A stretch of DNA of 8,179 nucleotides from Thermoflexibacter sp. (GTDB lineage: Bacteria > Bacteroidota > Bacteroidia > Cytophagales > Thermoflexibacteraceae): assembly GCA_025455345.1 (NCBI GenBank), contig JALOMS010000184.1, forward strand, positions 1 to 8,179, in the 5' to 3' direction. Every line of letters starts with the position of its first letter. The first letter of the stretch is position 1. The position numbers were made by a program, and so were the translations under genes. Below are positions 1 to 6,558 of the stretch, in pieces. The notes under the pieces are model-generated. The model did not search any database. It worked only from the letters and a program-made list of their open reading frames with translations, and was not told where the DNA came from.

Positions 1-1200
1 GCTATCAGCCTATTCAAAGACGCTTTGGCTTTAGCCGAACCCCTAAACTCTAAAGCAGACATAGCCGAAATATACAAACAGTTATATATTACCGAAGAAA
101 AAAAAGGAAATCAGATTCAGGCTTTCGAGCATTATAAAAAATATACCTTATATAAAGATTCTGTGCTTAATGACCATACCTCTCGCCAAATCGCAGGAAT
201 GCAGTCTATTCACGACGCAGAAAGCAAAGATAGAGAAATCGTATTGCTGAAAAACAATGAGTTAATGAAAGAACAAAATCTCCAACAACAACGCTACATC
301 AATATCTTCTTATTTATTAGTTTTCTTCTCATCTGTATCATCGCCTTTATACTTTATCGAAGCATTAATAATAAAAATAAAATCAATCTGATTTTAGAAA
401 GGAAGAACTTAGAAATTCTCCAGCAACAAGATGAAATCAATGCCCAAAATGAGCGCATCGCCTTGCAAAACATGGAGTTAGAAACTAAAAATCAAGAACT
501 TTCATATCTCAATGAGGAAAAAAATCACTTGATGAGTATTGTTGCCCATGACTTGCGAAATCCTCTGAGCCAAATCAAGGGGCTGGTAAGTGTGTTGCAA
601 ATGTCAGACGAAGAAGTAACTCTTGAGGAAAAAGAGGAGTACATTCGCCTTATCAAAAGTGCGATAGAAAGAATGACTTTGATGATTAATAAAACATTAG
701 ACGTAAATGCCATAGAATCTCAAAAATTTAATTTCAATCGCGAAAATCAAAACATTTCTGCGATTTTAGACGCAGTAACCCGCGATTTTGAAGCAAGTGC
801 AAGGGCAAAAGAGATAGAAATTGTCAAGGAAATCTCGTCCAATCTCATAGCTCCTAACTTAGACAAAAACTACCTCACCCAAATCTTTGAGAATATCGTA
901 TCTAATGCTATCAAATATTCGCCTCTGGGAAAGCAAATATTTGTAAGAGCCTATAAGTTGGATTTCTTGGTGAGGGTAGAAGTACAAGACCAAGGGCAAG
1001 GCATCAGCGAAGAAGACATGAAAAAAATGTTTGGCAAATTCCAACAACTCAGCGCAAAACCTACCAAAGGAGAAAAATCTATTGGCTTGGGCTTGTCAAT
1101 TGTAAAGAAATACGTAGAAGCAATGAACGGCAAAGTGTGGTGTGAGAGCGAAATAGACAAAGGAGCCAATTTTATCATCGAATTTAAAGCTATCCTGTAA
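1..1200 (+). CDS. TPR-containing sensor histidine kinase (5' end missing)
   Basis: This is the C-terminal part (399 residues visible) of a membrane-bound sensor kinase. The frame is open from base 1, so the true start lies left of the window; the ATG at 25 is internal. Visible residues 1-50 look like the last TPR-type helices. One membrane helix follows at about 99-120, then a Gln/Glu-rich coiled coil (125-170). The HisKA H-box contains VAHDLRNP with the phospho-acceptor His at residue 183 (bases 547-549). The HATPase domain has an N-box (NIVSNAIKYS, about 298-307), G1 (DQGQG, about 330-334), an F-box (MFGKF) and G2 (IGLGLSIV, about 361-368), so all catalytic motifs are intact. The TPR-TM-kinase layout is common in Bacteroidota, where it presumably senses through protein-protein contacts. 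No response regulator is adjacent, so the partner is unknown. The stop is TAA at 1198-1200, 103 bases before the next kinase gene. Confidence 0.93.
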   Translation, partial: AISLFKDALALAEPLNSKADIAEIYKQLYITEEKKGNQIQAFEHYKKYTLYKDSVLNDHTSRQIAGMQSIHDAESKDREIVLLKNNELMKEQNLQQQRYINIFLFISFLLICIIAFILYRSINNKNKINLILERKNLEILQQQDEINAQNERIALQNMELETKNQELSYLNEEKNHLMSIVAHDLRNPLSQIKGLVSVLQMSDEEVTLEEKEEYIRLIKSAIERMTLMINKTLDVNAIESQKFNFNRENQNISAILDAVTRDFEASARAKEIEIVKEISSNLIAPNLDKNYLTQIFENIVSNAIKYSPLGKQIFVRAYKLDFLVRVEVQDQGQGISEEDMKKMFGKFQQLSAKPTKGEKSIGLGLSIVKKYVEAMNGKVWCESEIDKGANFIIEFKAIL

Positions 1201-1223
1201 GAAGTAAATAAAGAAGCATTTTC

Positions 1224-1251
1224 TTGCTAATTTACAAATTATCTACGTTTT
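1224..1251 (+). promoter_or_regulatory. Possible promoter of the 7TM histidine kinase gene
   Basis: TTG (1224-1226), a 17-base spacer and TACGTTTT (1244-1251) resemble the Bacteroidota pattern TTG-N17-23-TAnnTTTG, with the final G replaced by T. This would leave a leader of roughly 45 bases before the ATG at 1304. The match is imperfect, and AT-rich DNA gives such matches by chance, so the call is tentative. Confidence 0.3.
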
Positions 1252-1303
1252 TCGTAAACCATCTAAACTTATTATTACCTTGTAAGTTGTTTGTTTACAA
1301 TCT

Positions 1304-3355
1304 ATGAATTCAATGAAGTATTTTTTCATTTTTACTGTCCTGTATTTGGGCTATGGTCAAGGATTTTCCCAAGAAAGTATAATTATAGACGGGAAACAAG
1401 AGATAATAGGATTAAACCATCAGCTCTCATACTTCCAAGATAAAAGTAGTAACTTCCGTATTGAGCAAATCCAAAGTGATAGTTTTCAAGTGAACTTTAA
1501 GCCATTCCCTAAAGGAGATGTATTAAACTTGGGAGTTACTACTGCCGCAACATGGCTCAAGATGAAGATTGAAGTCAAGACAGACCAAACTTATTATTTG
1601 CAAATAGATAATCCGTATTTGGATAGTGTGTTCTTCTATTTTATGGATAATCATGGTAATTATAAGTATAAGCTAACAGGTAAAAAGCTCCCCACAGAAA
1701 CGGAAGATATAGTTTCTACCCACTGTATCATAGAACTCCCTGCGGTCAGTAATCCTACCGTTCAGACCTTCTATATTCGCGTAGTTTCTAATCGTTTTAT
1801 GTATATAGATGCCAAAATTATTTCCCAAAAAAATATTCTTAATTTTCTTACTGAAAGATATGTTATTGACCTTATCTACTTTGGAATCATACTTTTAGCA
1901 GTATTCTATAACTTATTTATGTTTTTTTCAGTGAGGGATATTGCTTTTTTTTATTATGTCATTTACACCTTGTGTATGGGATTAAGCACTTTTACTACAA
2001 GAGGATACCTCAGTTTATTTTTTGGTGATTATAGAGAATTTATTGGTAAATATACTTATTTTTTTAGTTCTCTTTATCCAATTTTTGTTTTATTGTTTAC
2101 CCTTGCGTTCTTAAAAGTGAAAATGTATAGTCAATGGCTCTACAAAGTATTGATAATTTTTCTAATATTTTCCCTTTTACGCACGCTACTTAACTTTTTA
2201 GGGTATGGAAGCGTGATTTTTGGAGGAAGCATAGCCTTTCTTTTGGTGAGTTTGGTGGCTTATCTCCTCGCAGGCATGATTGTCTATCAGAAAGGATTTC
2301 GTCCTGCGATTTATTATCTCTCTGGCTGGGGAATTTATACGTTTTTCTCAGTCTGGGCTGTTTTTGCATATACCAATATTCTTGATTTTCACAAATTTGC
2401 TCCATACTTTACCCCCACAGGTGTAGTCTTAGAAACTATTATTTCTTCTTTAGCATTAGCCGATAGAATTAATGTACTGAAACGAGAAAATTTGACTCTG
2501 ATTAGTAATCAAAAGAAGTTTTTGGAAGAAGAAGTAAAAAAACAAACCCATGAAATAGAGATGCAAAATAAGGAACTCCAATACAAAAAAGAGGAGATGG
2601 AGCTACTAAGTAACAATTTGGAAATCATAGTAAATCAACGCACTCAGGAACTCAAACAAGCCATGGACAACCTCACCAAACAAAACCAAGATTTGGCGCA
2701 GTTTTCTTACATTGTTTCGCACAATTTGCGCTCACCTGTGGCAAGGGTACTTGGGTTGGTGGGTATTTTCAATGAATCAGATTATAGTGACCCTTATAAT
2801 AAAGATATTGTAGCTCACTTAAAGAAAGCAACCACAGATTTGGATACTGTCATCAAAGACCTCACACAAATTATAAGTGTGCGAAATGACTTGAATAAAA
2901 CTAAAGAAAAGATTTTTGTATTAGAAATCGTCCAATTAGAAAAGTTCTTGCTCAAAGATGAAATAGAAAAAATAAAAGCTATTATTCAAGTGATTGATTT
3001 AGAAGATGTTGTTGTTTTTTCTATTAAGAGTTATGTCCAGAGCATTATTCACAACCTCATCTCCAATGCAATCAAATACCGCTCACCCAAACGTTCTCCT
3101 CATATCATCATTAGAGCTACTCAAGATGAAAATAGTATCTGTATATCTGTACAAGACAATGGATTAGGAATGGATTTGACAGAAGTAGACTCCTATAAAA
3201 TATTTGGCTTATACCAAAGGATGCACGACCATGTAGAAGGCAAAGGAATGGGGTTATTTTTAGTAAAAACTCAGATAGAATCACTTGGTGGTAAAATAGA
3301 GGTAGATAGCAAGTTAGATGTTGGCACTACTTTCAGGGTATATTTCCCTGTCTGA
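1304..3355 (+). CDS. 7TM-DISM sensor histidine kinase
   Basis: A complete 683-residue membrane sensor kinase. Residues 1-22 form a signal peptide ending near GFSQ. Residues about 30-165 form a beta-rich periplasmic domain of the 7TMR-DISMED2 type. Seven hydrophobic helices follow between about 187 and 388 (7TMR-DISM_7TM), then a coiled coil (about 390-465) and a cytoplasmic kinase core. The H-box is VSHNLRSP with the phospho-acceptor His473; the residue after it is Asn rather than the usual Glu/Asp. The N-box is at 583-592 (HNLISNAIKY), G1 at 618-622 (DNGLG) and G2 at about 646-650 (GKGMG). The family is thought to sense small extracellular ligands, often carbohydrates, but the ligand here is unknown. 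Start choice: ATG 1304, or ATG 1313 three codons later; either gives a good signal peptide. No response regulator is adjacent. The gene converges on rny across a shared terminator. Confidence 0.93.
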   Translation: MNSMKYFFIFTVLYLGYGQGFSQESIIIDGKQEIIGLNHQLSYFQDKSSNFRIEQIQSDSFQVNFKPFPKGDVLNLGVTTAATWLKMKIEVKTDQTYYLQIDNPYLDSVFFYFMDNHGNYKYKLTGKKLPTETEDIVSTHCIIELPAVSNPTVQTFYIRVVSNRFMYIDAKIISQKNILNFLTERYVIDLIYFGIILLAVFYNLFMFFSVRDIAFFYYVIYTLCMGLSTFTTRGYLSLFFGDYREFIGKYTYFFSSLYPIFVLLFTLAFLKVKMYSQWLYKVLIIFLIFSLLRTLLNFLGYGSVIFGGSIAFLLVSLVAYLLAGMIVYQKGFRPAIYYLSGWGIYTFFSVWAVFAYTNILDFHKFAPYFTPTGVVLETIISSLALADRINVLKRENLTLISNQKKFLEEEVKKQTHEIEMQNKELQYKKEEMELLSNNLEIIVNQRTQELKQAMDNLTKQNQDLAQFSYIVSHNLRSPVARVLGLVGIFNESDYSDPYNKDIVAHLKKATTDLDTVIKDLTQIISVRNDLNKTKEKIFVLEIVQLEKFLLKDEIEKIKAIIQVIDLEDVVVFSIKSYVQSIIHNLISNAIKYRSPKRSPHIIIRATQDENSICISVQDNGLGMDLTEVDSYKIFGLYQRMHDHVEGKGMGLFLVKTQIESLGGKIEVDSKLDVGTTFRVYFPV

Positions 3356-3389
3356 ATCAGTAAATTAATTTATTGATTTTCAATAAAAT

Positions 3390-3427
3390 AAAAATGCACT
3401 ATTCAGTTGGGAATAGTGCATTTTTTT
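3390..3427. terminator. Bidirectional rho-independent terminator between the 7TM kinase gene and rny
   Basis: A perfect 15-bp inverted repeat (3390-3404 with 3411-3425; core AATGCACTATTC) encloses a 6-base loop. It has a T-tract on the + side (3421-3427) and an A-rich left flank that reads as a T-tract on the - side. It lies between convergent stops at 3355 and 3447 and so can end both transcripts. A second hairpin (8-bp arms at 3369-3376 and 3380-3387, core TTTATTGA) sits just to its left. Confidence 0.9.
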
Positions 3428-3446
3428 ATTTGCTTATATTGATTAA

Positions 3447-5051
3447 TTATTTTGCATAATTCACAGCTCTCATTTCTCTAATCACCGTTACTTTGATTTG
3501 TCCGGGATATTGCATGTCTTTCTCTATTTTTTGAGCAATCTCAAAGGAAAGTTGTCCTGCTCGCTTATCTGAAACATTTTCAGCATCCACGATTACACGT
3601 AATTCTCTACCTGCCTGCATCGCATAGCACTTATTTACACCTTTGAATGATACGGCTAAATTTTCCATATCCTTCAATCGTTTCATATAAGATTCCATCA
3701 TTTCTCGTCTGGCACCTGGGCGTGAGCCAGAAATAGCATCACAGGCTTGGATAATCGGAGAAATAAGTGCAGTCATTTCTATCTCATCGTGGTGCGCTCC
3801 TATTGCATTACAAACTTCTGGATGCTCTTTATATTTTTGGGCAAGTTCCATACCCAGCAAGGCATGGGGAAGCTCATGCTCCTCGTGCCATACTTTTCCT
3901 ATATCGTGTAACAAACCCGCTCTCTTAGCTAACTTAACATTAATGCCCAATTCTGCCGCCATGATAGAACACAGTTTAGCCACCTCTTTGGAGTGTTGTA
4001 AGAGATTCTGACCATAGCTGGAACGGAATCTCATACGTCCAACTAACTTAATTAGTTCGGGATGTAAGTTATGAATCGCTAATTCCATGGCAGTACGCTC
4101 GCCCAATTCTACGATTTCGTCTTCTATATTTTTCATCGTTTTAGCAACGACTTCCTCTATGCGCGCAGGGTGGATACGACCATCAACAACCAATCTGTGC
4201 AAGGACAAACGAGCAACTTCTCTGCGTACAGGGTCAAAGCCAGAAATAATAATCGCCTCTGGGGTATCATCTACGATAATTTCAACACCTGTGGCGGCTT
4301 CTAAGGCTCTAATATTTCGTCCTTCCCGACCAATGATTTTGCCTTTGATGTCATCGCTTTCCAAATTAAATACAGAAACACAATTCTCAATAGCGTGTTC
4401 GGTTGCTGTGCGTTGGATTGTATTAATGACTATGCGTTTGGCTTCTTTGGTTGCGGTAAGTTTAGCTTCTTCTAATATTTGTTTGATTTGAGAATTAGCT
4501 TTTGCTTGCGCCTCAGATTTAAGAGCTTCTATGAGTTGCTCTCTTGCTTCTTCTACTTTTAGGTTGGCGATTTGTTCTAACTGAACTACCTGTGAAGCCC
4601 TAAATTGTTCGGCTTCTTCTACCTTCTTATTGGCTACCTCTAATTGTGTATTTACAGTAGCCTTTGCCTTTTCTATTTCTGTATGTTTGGCTTTCAGTTG
4701 CTCTTGAATTTTAAGCAGAGAAGCTTCCTTTTGCTTAAGTTTGTTCTCATTTTCTTTGAGTTTAGCTTCTTGCTGTTTGAGTTTGTTTTCATTTGTAATG
4801 AGCAAATTTTTCTTGCGAGATGCTTCACTGTCAAACTCTGTTTTTAGTTTTAAGAAATGCTCTTTGGCTTCTATTGCTTTGTCTTTGCGAATATTCTCGC
4901 CTTGTAGTTCTGCTTCTTTAATAACTAAGGATGCTCGTTCTAATGCTTCTATTTCCTTTTGTTTGAATAATTGTTTTAAAAGGAATCTGCCTATACCTAC
5001 TCCTACCAGAAGTGATATAATAGCCACAGTTATAATAACAACAATGTCCAT
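3447..5051 (-). CDS. rny: Ribonuclease Y
   Basis: A membrane-anchored endoribonuclease of 534 residues, near the usual family length, which starts mRNA decay by cutting single-stranded RNA. Visible layout: N-terminal membrane helix (about 3-20) followed by basic residues; long coiled coil (about 28-205); KH RNA-binding domain (about 215-280) with the GREGRN loop at 241-246; HD-type metal-dependent hydrolase domain with HSKEVA (His353), HDIGK (His382-Asp383), AHHDE (His420-His421) and Asp438; and a conserved C-terminal domain ending ...VIREMRAVNYAK. All expected metal ligands are present. The coiled coil holds a 14-residue tandem duplication at residues 87-114. The ATG at 5051-5049 places the membrane helix right at the N-terminus, as in the family. 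It is the last gene of the apparent coiled-coil gene-zapA-rny unit, 137 bases after zapA, and ends at the shared terminator. Confidence 0.97.
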   Translation of the reverse strand: MDIVVIITVAIISLLVGVGIGRFLLKQLFKQKEIEALERASLVIKEAELQGENIRKDKAIEAKEHFLKLKTEFDSEASRKKNLLITNENKLKQQEAKLKENENKLKQKEASLLKIQEQLKAKHTEIEKAKATVNTQLEVANKKVEEAEQFRASQVVQLEQIANLKVEEAREQLIEALKSEAQAKANSQIKQILEEAKLTATKEAKRIVINTIQRTATEHAIENCVSVFNLESDDIKGKIIGREGRNIRALEAATGVEIIVDDTPEAIIISGFDPVRREVARLSLHRLVVDGRIHPARIEEVVAKTMKNIEDEIVELGERTAMELAIHNLHPELIKLVGRMRFRSSYGQNLLQHSKEVAKLCSIMAAELGINVKLAKRAGLLHDIGKVWHEEHELPHALLGMELAQKYKEHPEVCNAIGAHHDEIEMTALISPIIQACDAISGSRPGARREMMESYMKRLKDMENLAVSFKGVNKCYAMQAGRELRVIVDAENVSDKRAGQLSFEIAQKIEKDMQYPGQIKVTVIREMRAVNYAK

Positions 5052-5077
5052 TGGTAATAATTATATATATATGTGAA

Positions 5078-5171
5078 AGGCTAAAAGAGGTGAAATTGTT
5101 GTCGCTAAAAGCAAACACTATAAAAGACAGGGCTTTGTTTTGAAAACGAACAGAAAAACAAAATATAGCCT
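5078..5171 (-). ncRNA. Candidate structured RNA, possibly 6S-like, between zapA and rny
   Basis: The 137-base gap has no ORF but can fold on the - strand into one long, interrupted hairpin. The closing stem is AGGCTA (5171-5166) with TAGCCT (5083-5078). Then comes a large AU-rich internal bubble, a middle stem TGTTCG with CG-ac-AACA, a second internal loop, and an apical stem AAACAAAG / CTTT-tatag-TGTTT with loop CCCTGT. A long rod with a central bubble is the general 6S RNA shape. The 6S gene follows zapA in gammaproteobacteria, and I recall (unchecked) that Bacteroidota 6S-Flavo-type RNAs can lie in this zapA-rny gap. I see no clear dedicated promoter, so it could be processed from the zapA-rny transcript. 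AT-rich DNA forms weak stems easily. The ends are approximate. Confidence 0.4.
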
Positions 5172-5188
5172 ACTAAGCAATATAGAAT

Positions 5189-5461
5189 TTACAGTGAATC
5201 ACCAATCACGCTTTCCATAAGCGCAATTCTGTGGGAGATATTAGAGAGTAATTTTTCGCCTGTTAGTTTTTCATAGATACAATCAAAAGCAACCATAGAA
5301 AGAAGGTCTTGACGGTCAGGAATCCTCATTTGTTCCTTTTTATCGCGAATAGATTGATTCAATACCTCGCTTGCTTGAAGCACTAAGGGTGCATCTTCTT
5401 CTTCTACTTTAAGCGTATATTCTCTATCTGCTATATTTATCTTTACAGAAAGAAGACCCAT
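5189..5461 (-). CDS. zapA: Cell division protein ZapA
   Basis: A 90-residue ZapA-family protein, which binds FtsZ and bundles or stabilises Z-ring filaments. The N-terminus (GLLSVKINIADREYTLKV) gives the family's beta strands. It is followed by a helix with EVLNQSIRDKKEQ and the DRQDLLSMVAFDC stretch typical of Bacteroidota ZapA, then a C-terminal coiled-coil helix. I chose ATG 5461-5459 because the conserved domain begins immediately after it. The longer frame from 5518 would add 19 residues (starting MGNFQFCYF) that do not look like the family. The 131 bases between this start and the upstream coiled-coil gene hold no ORF and no promoter I can defend. It is probably co-transcribed with the coiled-coil gene and rny. 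Confidence 0.9.
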   Translation of the reverse strand: MGLLSVKINIADREYTLKVEEEDAPLVLQASEVLNQSIRDKKEQMRIPDRQDLLSMVAFDCIYEKLTGEKLLSNISHRIALMESVIGDSL

Positions 5462-5592
5462 GAAAAACTTATTTATAATGTGTAAATAAGGGAAATAACA
5501 AAACTGAAAATTACCCAATTGCTTATCTATATCTCCACCATGTTACTGTAAACTACATGAATGTTTCTTACTATCACAGAAATCAGGGAAAA

Positions 5593-5895
5593 TTACAAAC
5601 TGTTGCTCAATTGCAAAATACATTCATCTATTTTTTGAATATACTCGTCAATAGCACGCTTTAAATCTTCCGAATTTTGTCCATTTACTTCCAGATTCTC
5701 TACCATTCTATCAATTTTACTGCGATAATTAGCATCACTTATCCGCTTGTTTTGCTCTTCAATCACGTCTTTCAATTGCTTGTTCTCCTCTTTTGCCTTT
5801 ACAAGTGCCTCTTTTACGTAATTGTAGTCCCGCAAGAGTAGATGGATTTTCTTTTCCAAGTTTTCCATGCGGATTAACAAGTCCTGTTCTTGCAT
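5593..5895 (-). CDS. Small coiled-coil protein upstream of zapA (ZapB-like by context)
   Basis: A 100-residue, highly charged and almost wholly helical protein. Leucine/isoleucine heptads run through residues 5-60 (LLIRMENLEKKIHLLL, then LVKAKEENKQLKDVIEEQ), followed by a second amphipathic helix (about 75-98). It has no signal peptide, membrane segment or catalytic motif, so it is probably a cytoplasmic dimer. Its position directly before zapA suggests a cell-division partner, as ZapB is for ZapA. That is inference from context, because coiled coils give little sequence-specific evidence. The start ATG 5895-5893 lies about 60 bases after the predicted transcription start and has no Shine-Dalgarno, which is normal in this phylum. 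An internal Met10 is a less likely alternative start. Confidence 0.8.
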   Translation of the reverse strand: MQEQDLLIRMENLEKKIHLLLRDYNYVKEALVKAKEENKQLKDVIEEQNKRISDANYRSKIDRMVENLEVNGQNSEDLKRAIDEYIQKIDECILQLSNSL

Positions 5896-5948
5896 TTCGT
5901 GTTTACTTTTTAAATACGGTTTTGATTGCTTATAGCAAATCAGCCTCT

Positions 5949-5973
5949 TTACCTAATTTTCAAAATTAGGTAA
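5949..5973. repeat. Perfect 12-bp-arm palindrome over the promoter, with CCTAATT boxes
   Basis: TTACCTAATTTT (5949-5960), one central C (5961) and AAAATTAGGTAA (5962-5973) form a perfect dyad with a single-base centre. That spacing suits a dimeric DNA-binding protein better than an RNA hairpin. The heptamer CCTAATT occurs here in both orientations (5952-5958, 5964-5970), again at 5972-5978 (reverse) and at 6041-6047 (forward). It is a candidate operator; the cognate regulator is unknown. Confidence 0.55.
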
Positions 5974-5991
5974 TTAGGAGTTAATATACAA
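5961..5991 (-). promoter_or_regulatory. Bacteroidota-type promoter of the coiled-coil gene-zapA-rny unit
   Basis: Reading on the - strand, TTG (5991-5989), a 20-base spacer and TAATTTTG (5968-5961) match TTG-N17-23-TAnnTTTG exactly at both boxes. Transcription would start near 5955, giving a leader of about 60 bases before the ATG at 5895. The -7 box lies inside a 25-base palindrome (5949-5973), so a protein binding there would cover the promoter. Confidence 0.6.
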
Positions 5992-6084
5992 GAAATTTTT
6001 GTATAATTAGTTTTTAGGCTGATGTATAAGCTATGACTAACCTAATTATAAAGCACGTATTACACTCTTAATTACTTGATAACA

Positions 6085-6111
6085 AGGCAATTGATTTTAG
6101 AATAGTTGCCT
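6085..6111 (-). terminator. Weak hairpin after queD
   Basis: AGGCAA (6085-6090) and TTGCCT (6106-6111) pair, extended inward by T-G, T-A and G-T pairs around a 9-base loop. The hairpin lies five bases past the queD stop on the - strand. No real T-tract follows (TTGTTATC), so it may be an inefficient terminator or a 3'-end stabiliser. Confidence 0.3.
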
Positions 6112-6116
6112 AAAAC

Positions 6117-6533
6117 CTACTCTCCAAAATACTCTACAAAGTTATTGTTGGTTTCATAAAGTGTGATTGAGTGTAGTTGCGCCTGAGATACTTTGGCTAT
6201 CTCTGTGGCTAAGATTTTCCAAAACTCCATGACAATAATCTCACAGCTTGGCATTTTGTCCTTGAGAAAGTCCACCTCTATATTTAAGTTTTTATGGTCG
6301 ACTTTTTCTATGATATGCTCCTTAATAATCTTACTCAATACCTTCAAATCTATGACACAAGCGGTCTGGGGGTCAGGGACACCTTTGACTTTTACTATCA
6401 ATTCAAAATTATGTCCATGAAAATATTTATTAGCGCAAGGTCCGAAGATTGCTGTGTTTTGCTCATCTGTCCATGCGGGATTATACAATCTATGCGCCGC
6501 ATTAAAGTGTTCTTTCCTACAAACGTAAACCAT
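6117..6533 (-). CDS. queD: 6-carboxytetrahydropterin / 6-pyruvoyltetrahydropterin synthase family protein
   Basis: A 138-residue enzyme of the PTPS/QueD fold. In bacteria it usually turns 7,8-dihydroneopterin triphosphate into 6-carboxy-tetrahydropterin, the second step of queuosine (7-deazaguanine) synthesis. Zinc ligands are visible as His14 (FNAAHRL) and His39/His41 (HGHNF). The likely catalytic Cys33 sits in GPCANKYFHGHN, with the same Cys-to-His spacing as in pyruvoyl-type PTPS. VDHKNLN gives Asp79-His80 of the triad, Glu98 lies in PSCE, and Glu127 (LYET) should bind the pterin. I chose ATG 6533-6531 because homologues begin MVYV and because a TAnnTTTG box lies between it and the upstream ATG at 6563. 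No other que gene is in view, so the queuosine role rests on the family; a biopterin-type role is possible. Confidence 0.88.
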   Translation of the reverse strand: MVYVCRKEHFNAAHRLYNPAWTDEQNTAIFGPCANKYFHGHNFELIVKVKGVPDPQTACVIDLKVLSKIIKEHIIEKVDHKNLNIEVDFLKDKMPSCEIIVMEFWKILATEIAKVSQAQLHSITLYETNNNFVEYFGE

Positions 6534-6550
6534 AGTCCAATTTTTTGGCG

Positions 6551-6558
6551 CAAAGGTA
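6551..6558 (-). promoter_or_regulatory. -7 promoter box of queD
   Basis: The - strand reads TACCTTTG (6558-6551), an exact TAnnTTTG, placed 17 bases ahead of the ATG at 6533. Transcription would start about 11-13 bases before the start codon, giving a very short leader. No TTG is found at the usual -33 distance, which lowers confidence. If real, the box excludes the longer frame starting at 6563. Confidence 0.45.

Larger units (their letters stand above)
5928..6031. repeat. 104-bp imperfect inverted repeat with two nested hairpins
   Basis: The outer arms are GCTTATA-gcaa-ATCAGCCT (5928-5946) and AGGCTGAT-g-TATAAGC (6016-6031), that is, 7 bp and 8 bp perfectly complementary around a small internal loop. 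Inside them lie the 5949-5973 palindrome and a hairpin with arms TATACAA (5985-5991) and TTGTATA (5999-6005). As RNA or extruded DNA this makes a three-way junction. It fills most of the spacer between queD and the coiled-coil gene and contains that gene's predicted promoter. Its function is unknown. Confidence 0.5.

Noticed and set aside
4087..4491. 134-aa + strand ORF
   Set aside because: Antisense to the conserved KH/HD region of rny; its composition reflects the complement of that gene, and no start signal is seen.
5061..5072. TATATATATAT run before rny as a simple-repeat phase-variation site
   Set aside because: Only about six TA units in AT-rich DNA just upstream of the rny start; too short to claim function.
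5462..5518. Longer zapA reading frame starting at 5518
   Set aside because: The extra 19 residues are aromatic and hydrophobic and do not fit the ZapA N-terminus; the family begins right after the ATG at 5461.
5928..6031. Definite insertion sequence or MITE
   Set aside because: No clear target-site duplication flanks the outer arms and only one copy is visible, so it is reported only as an inverted repeat.
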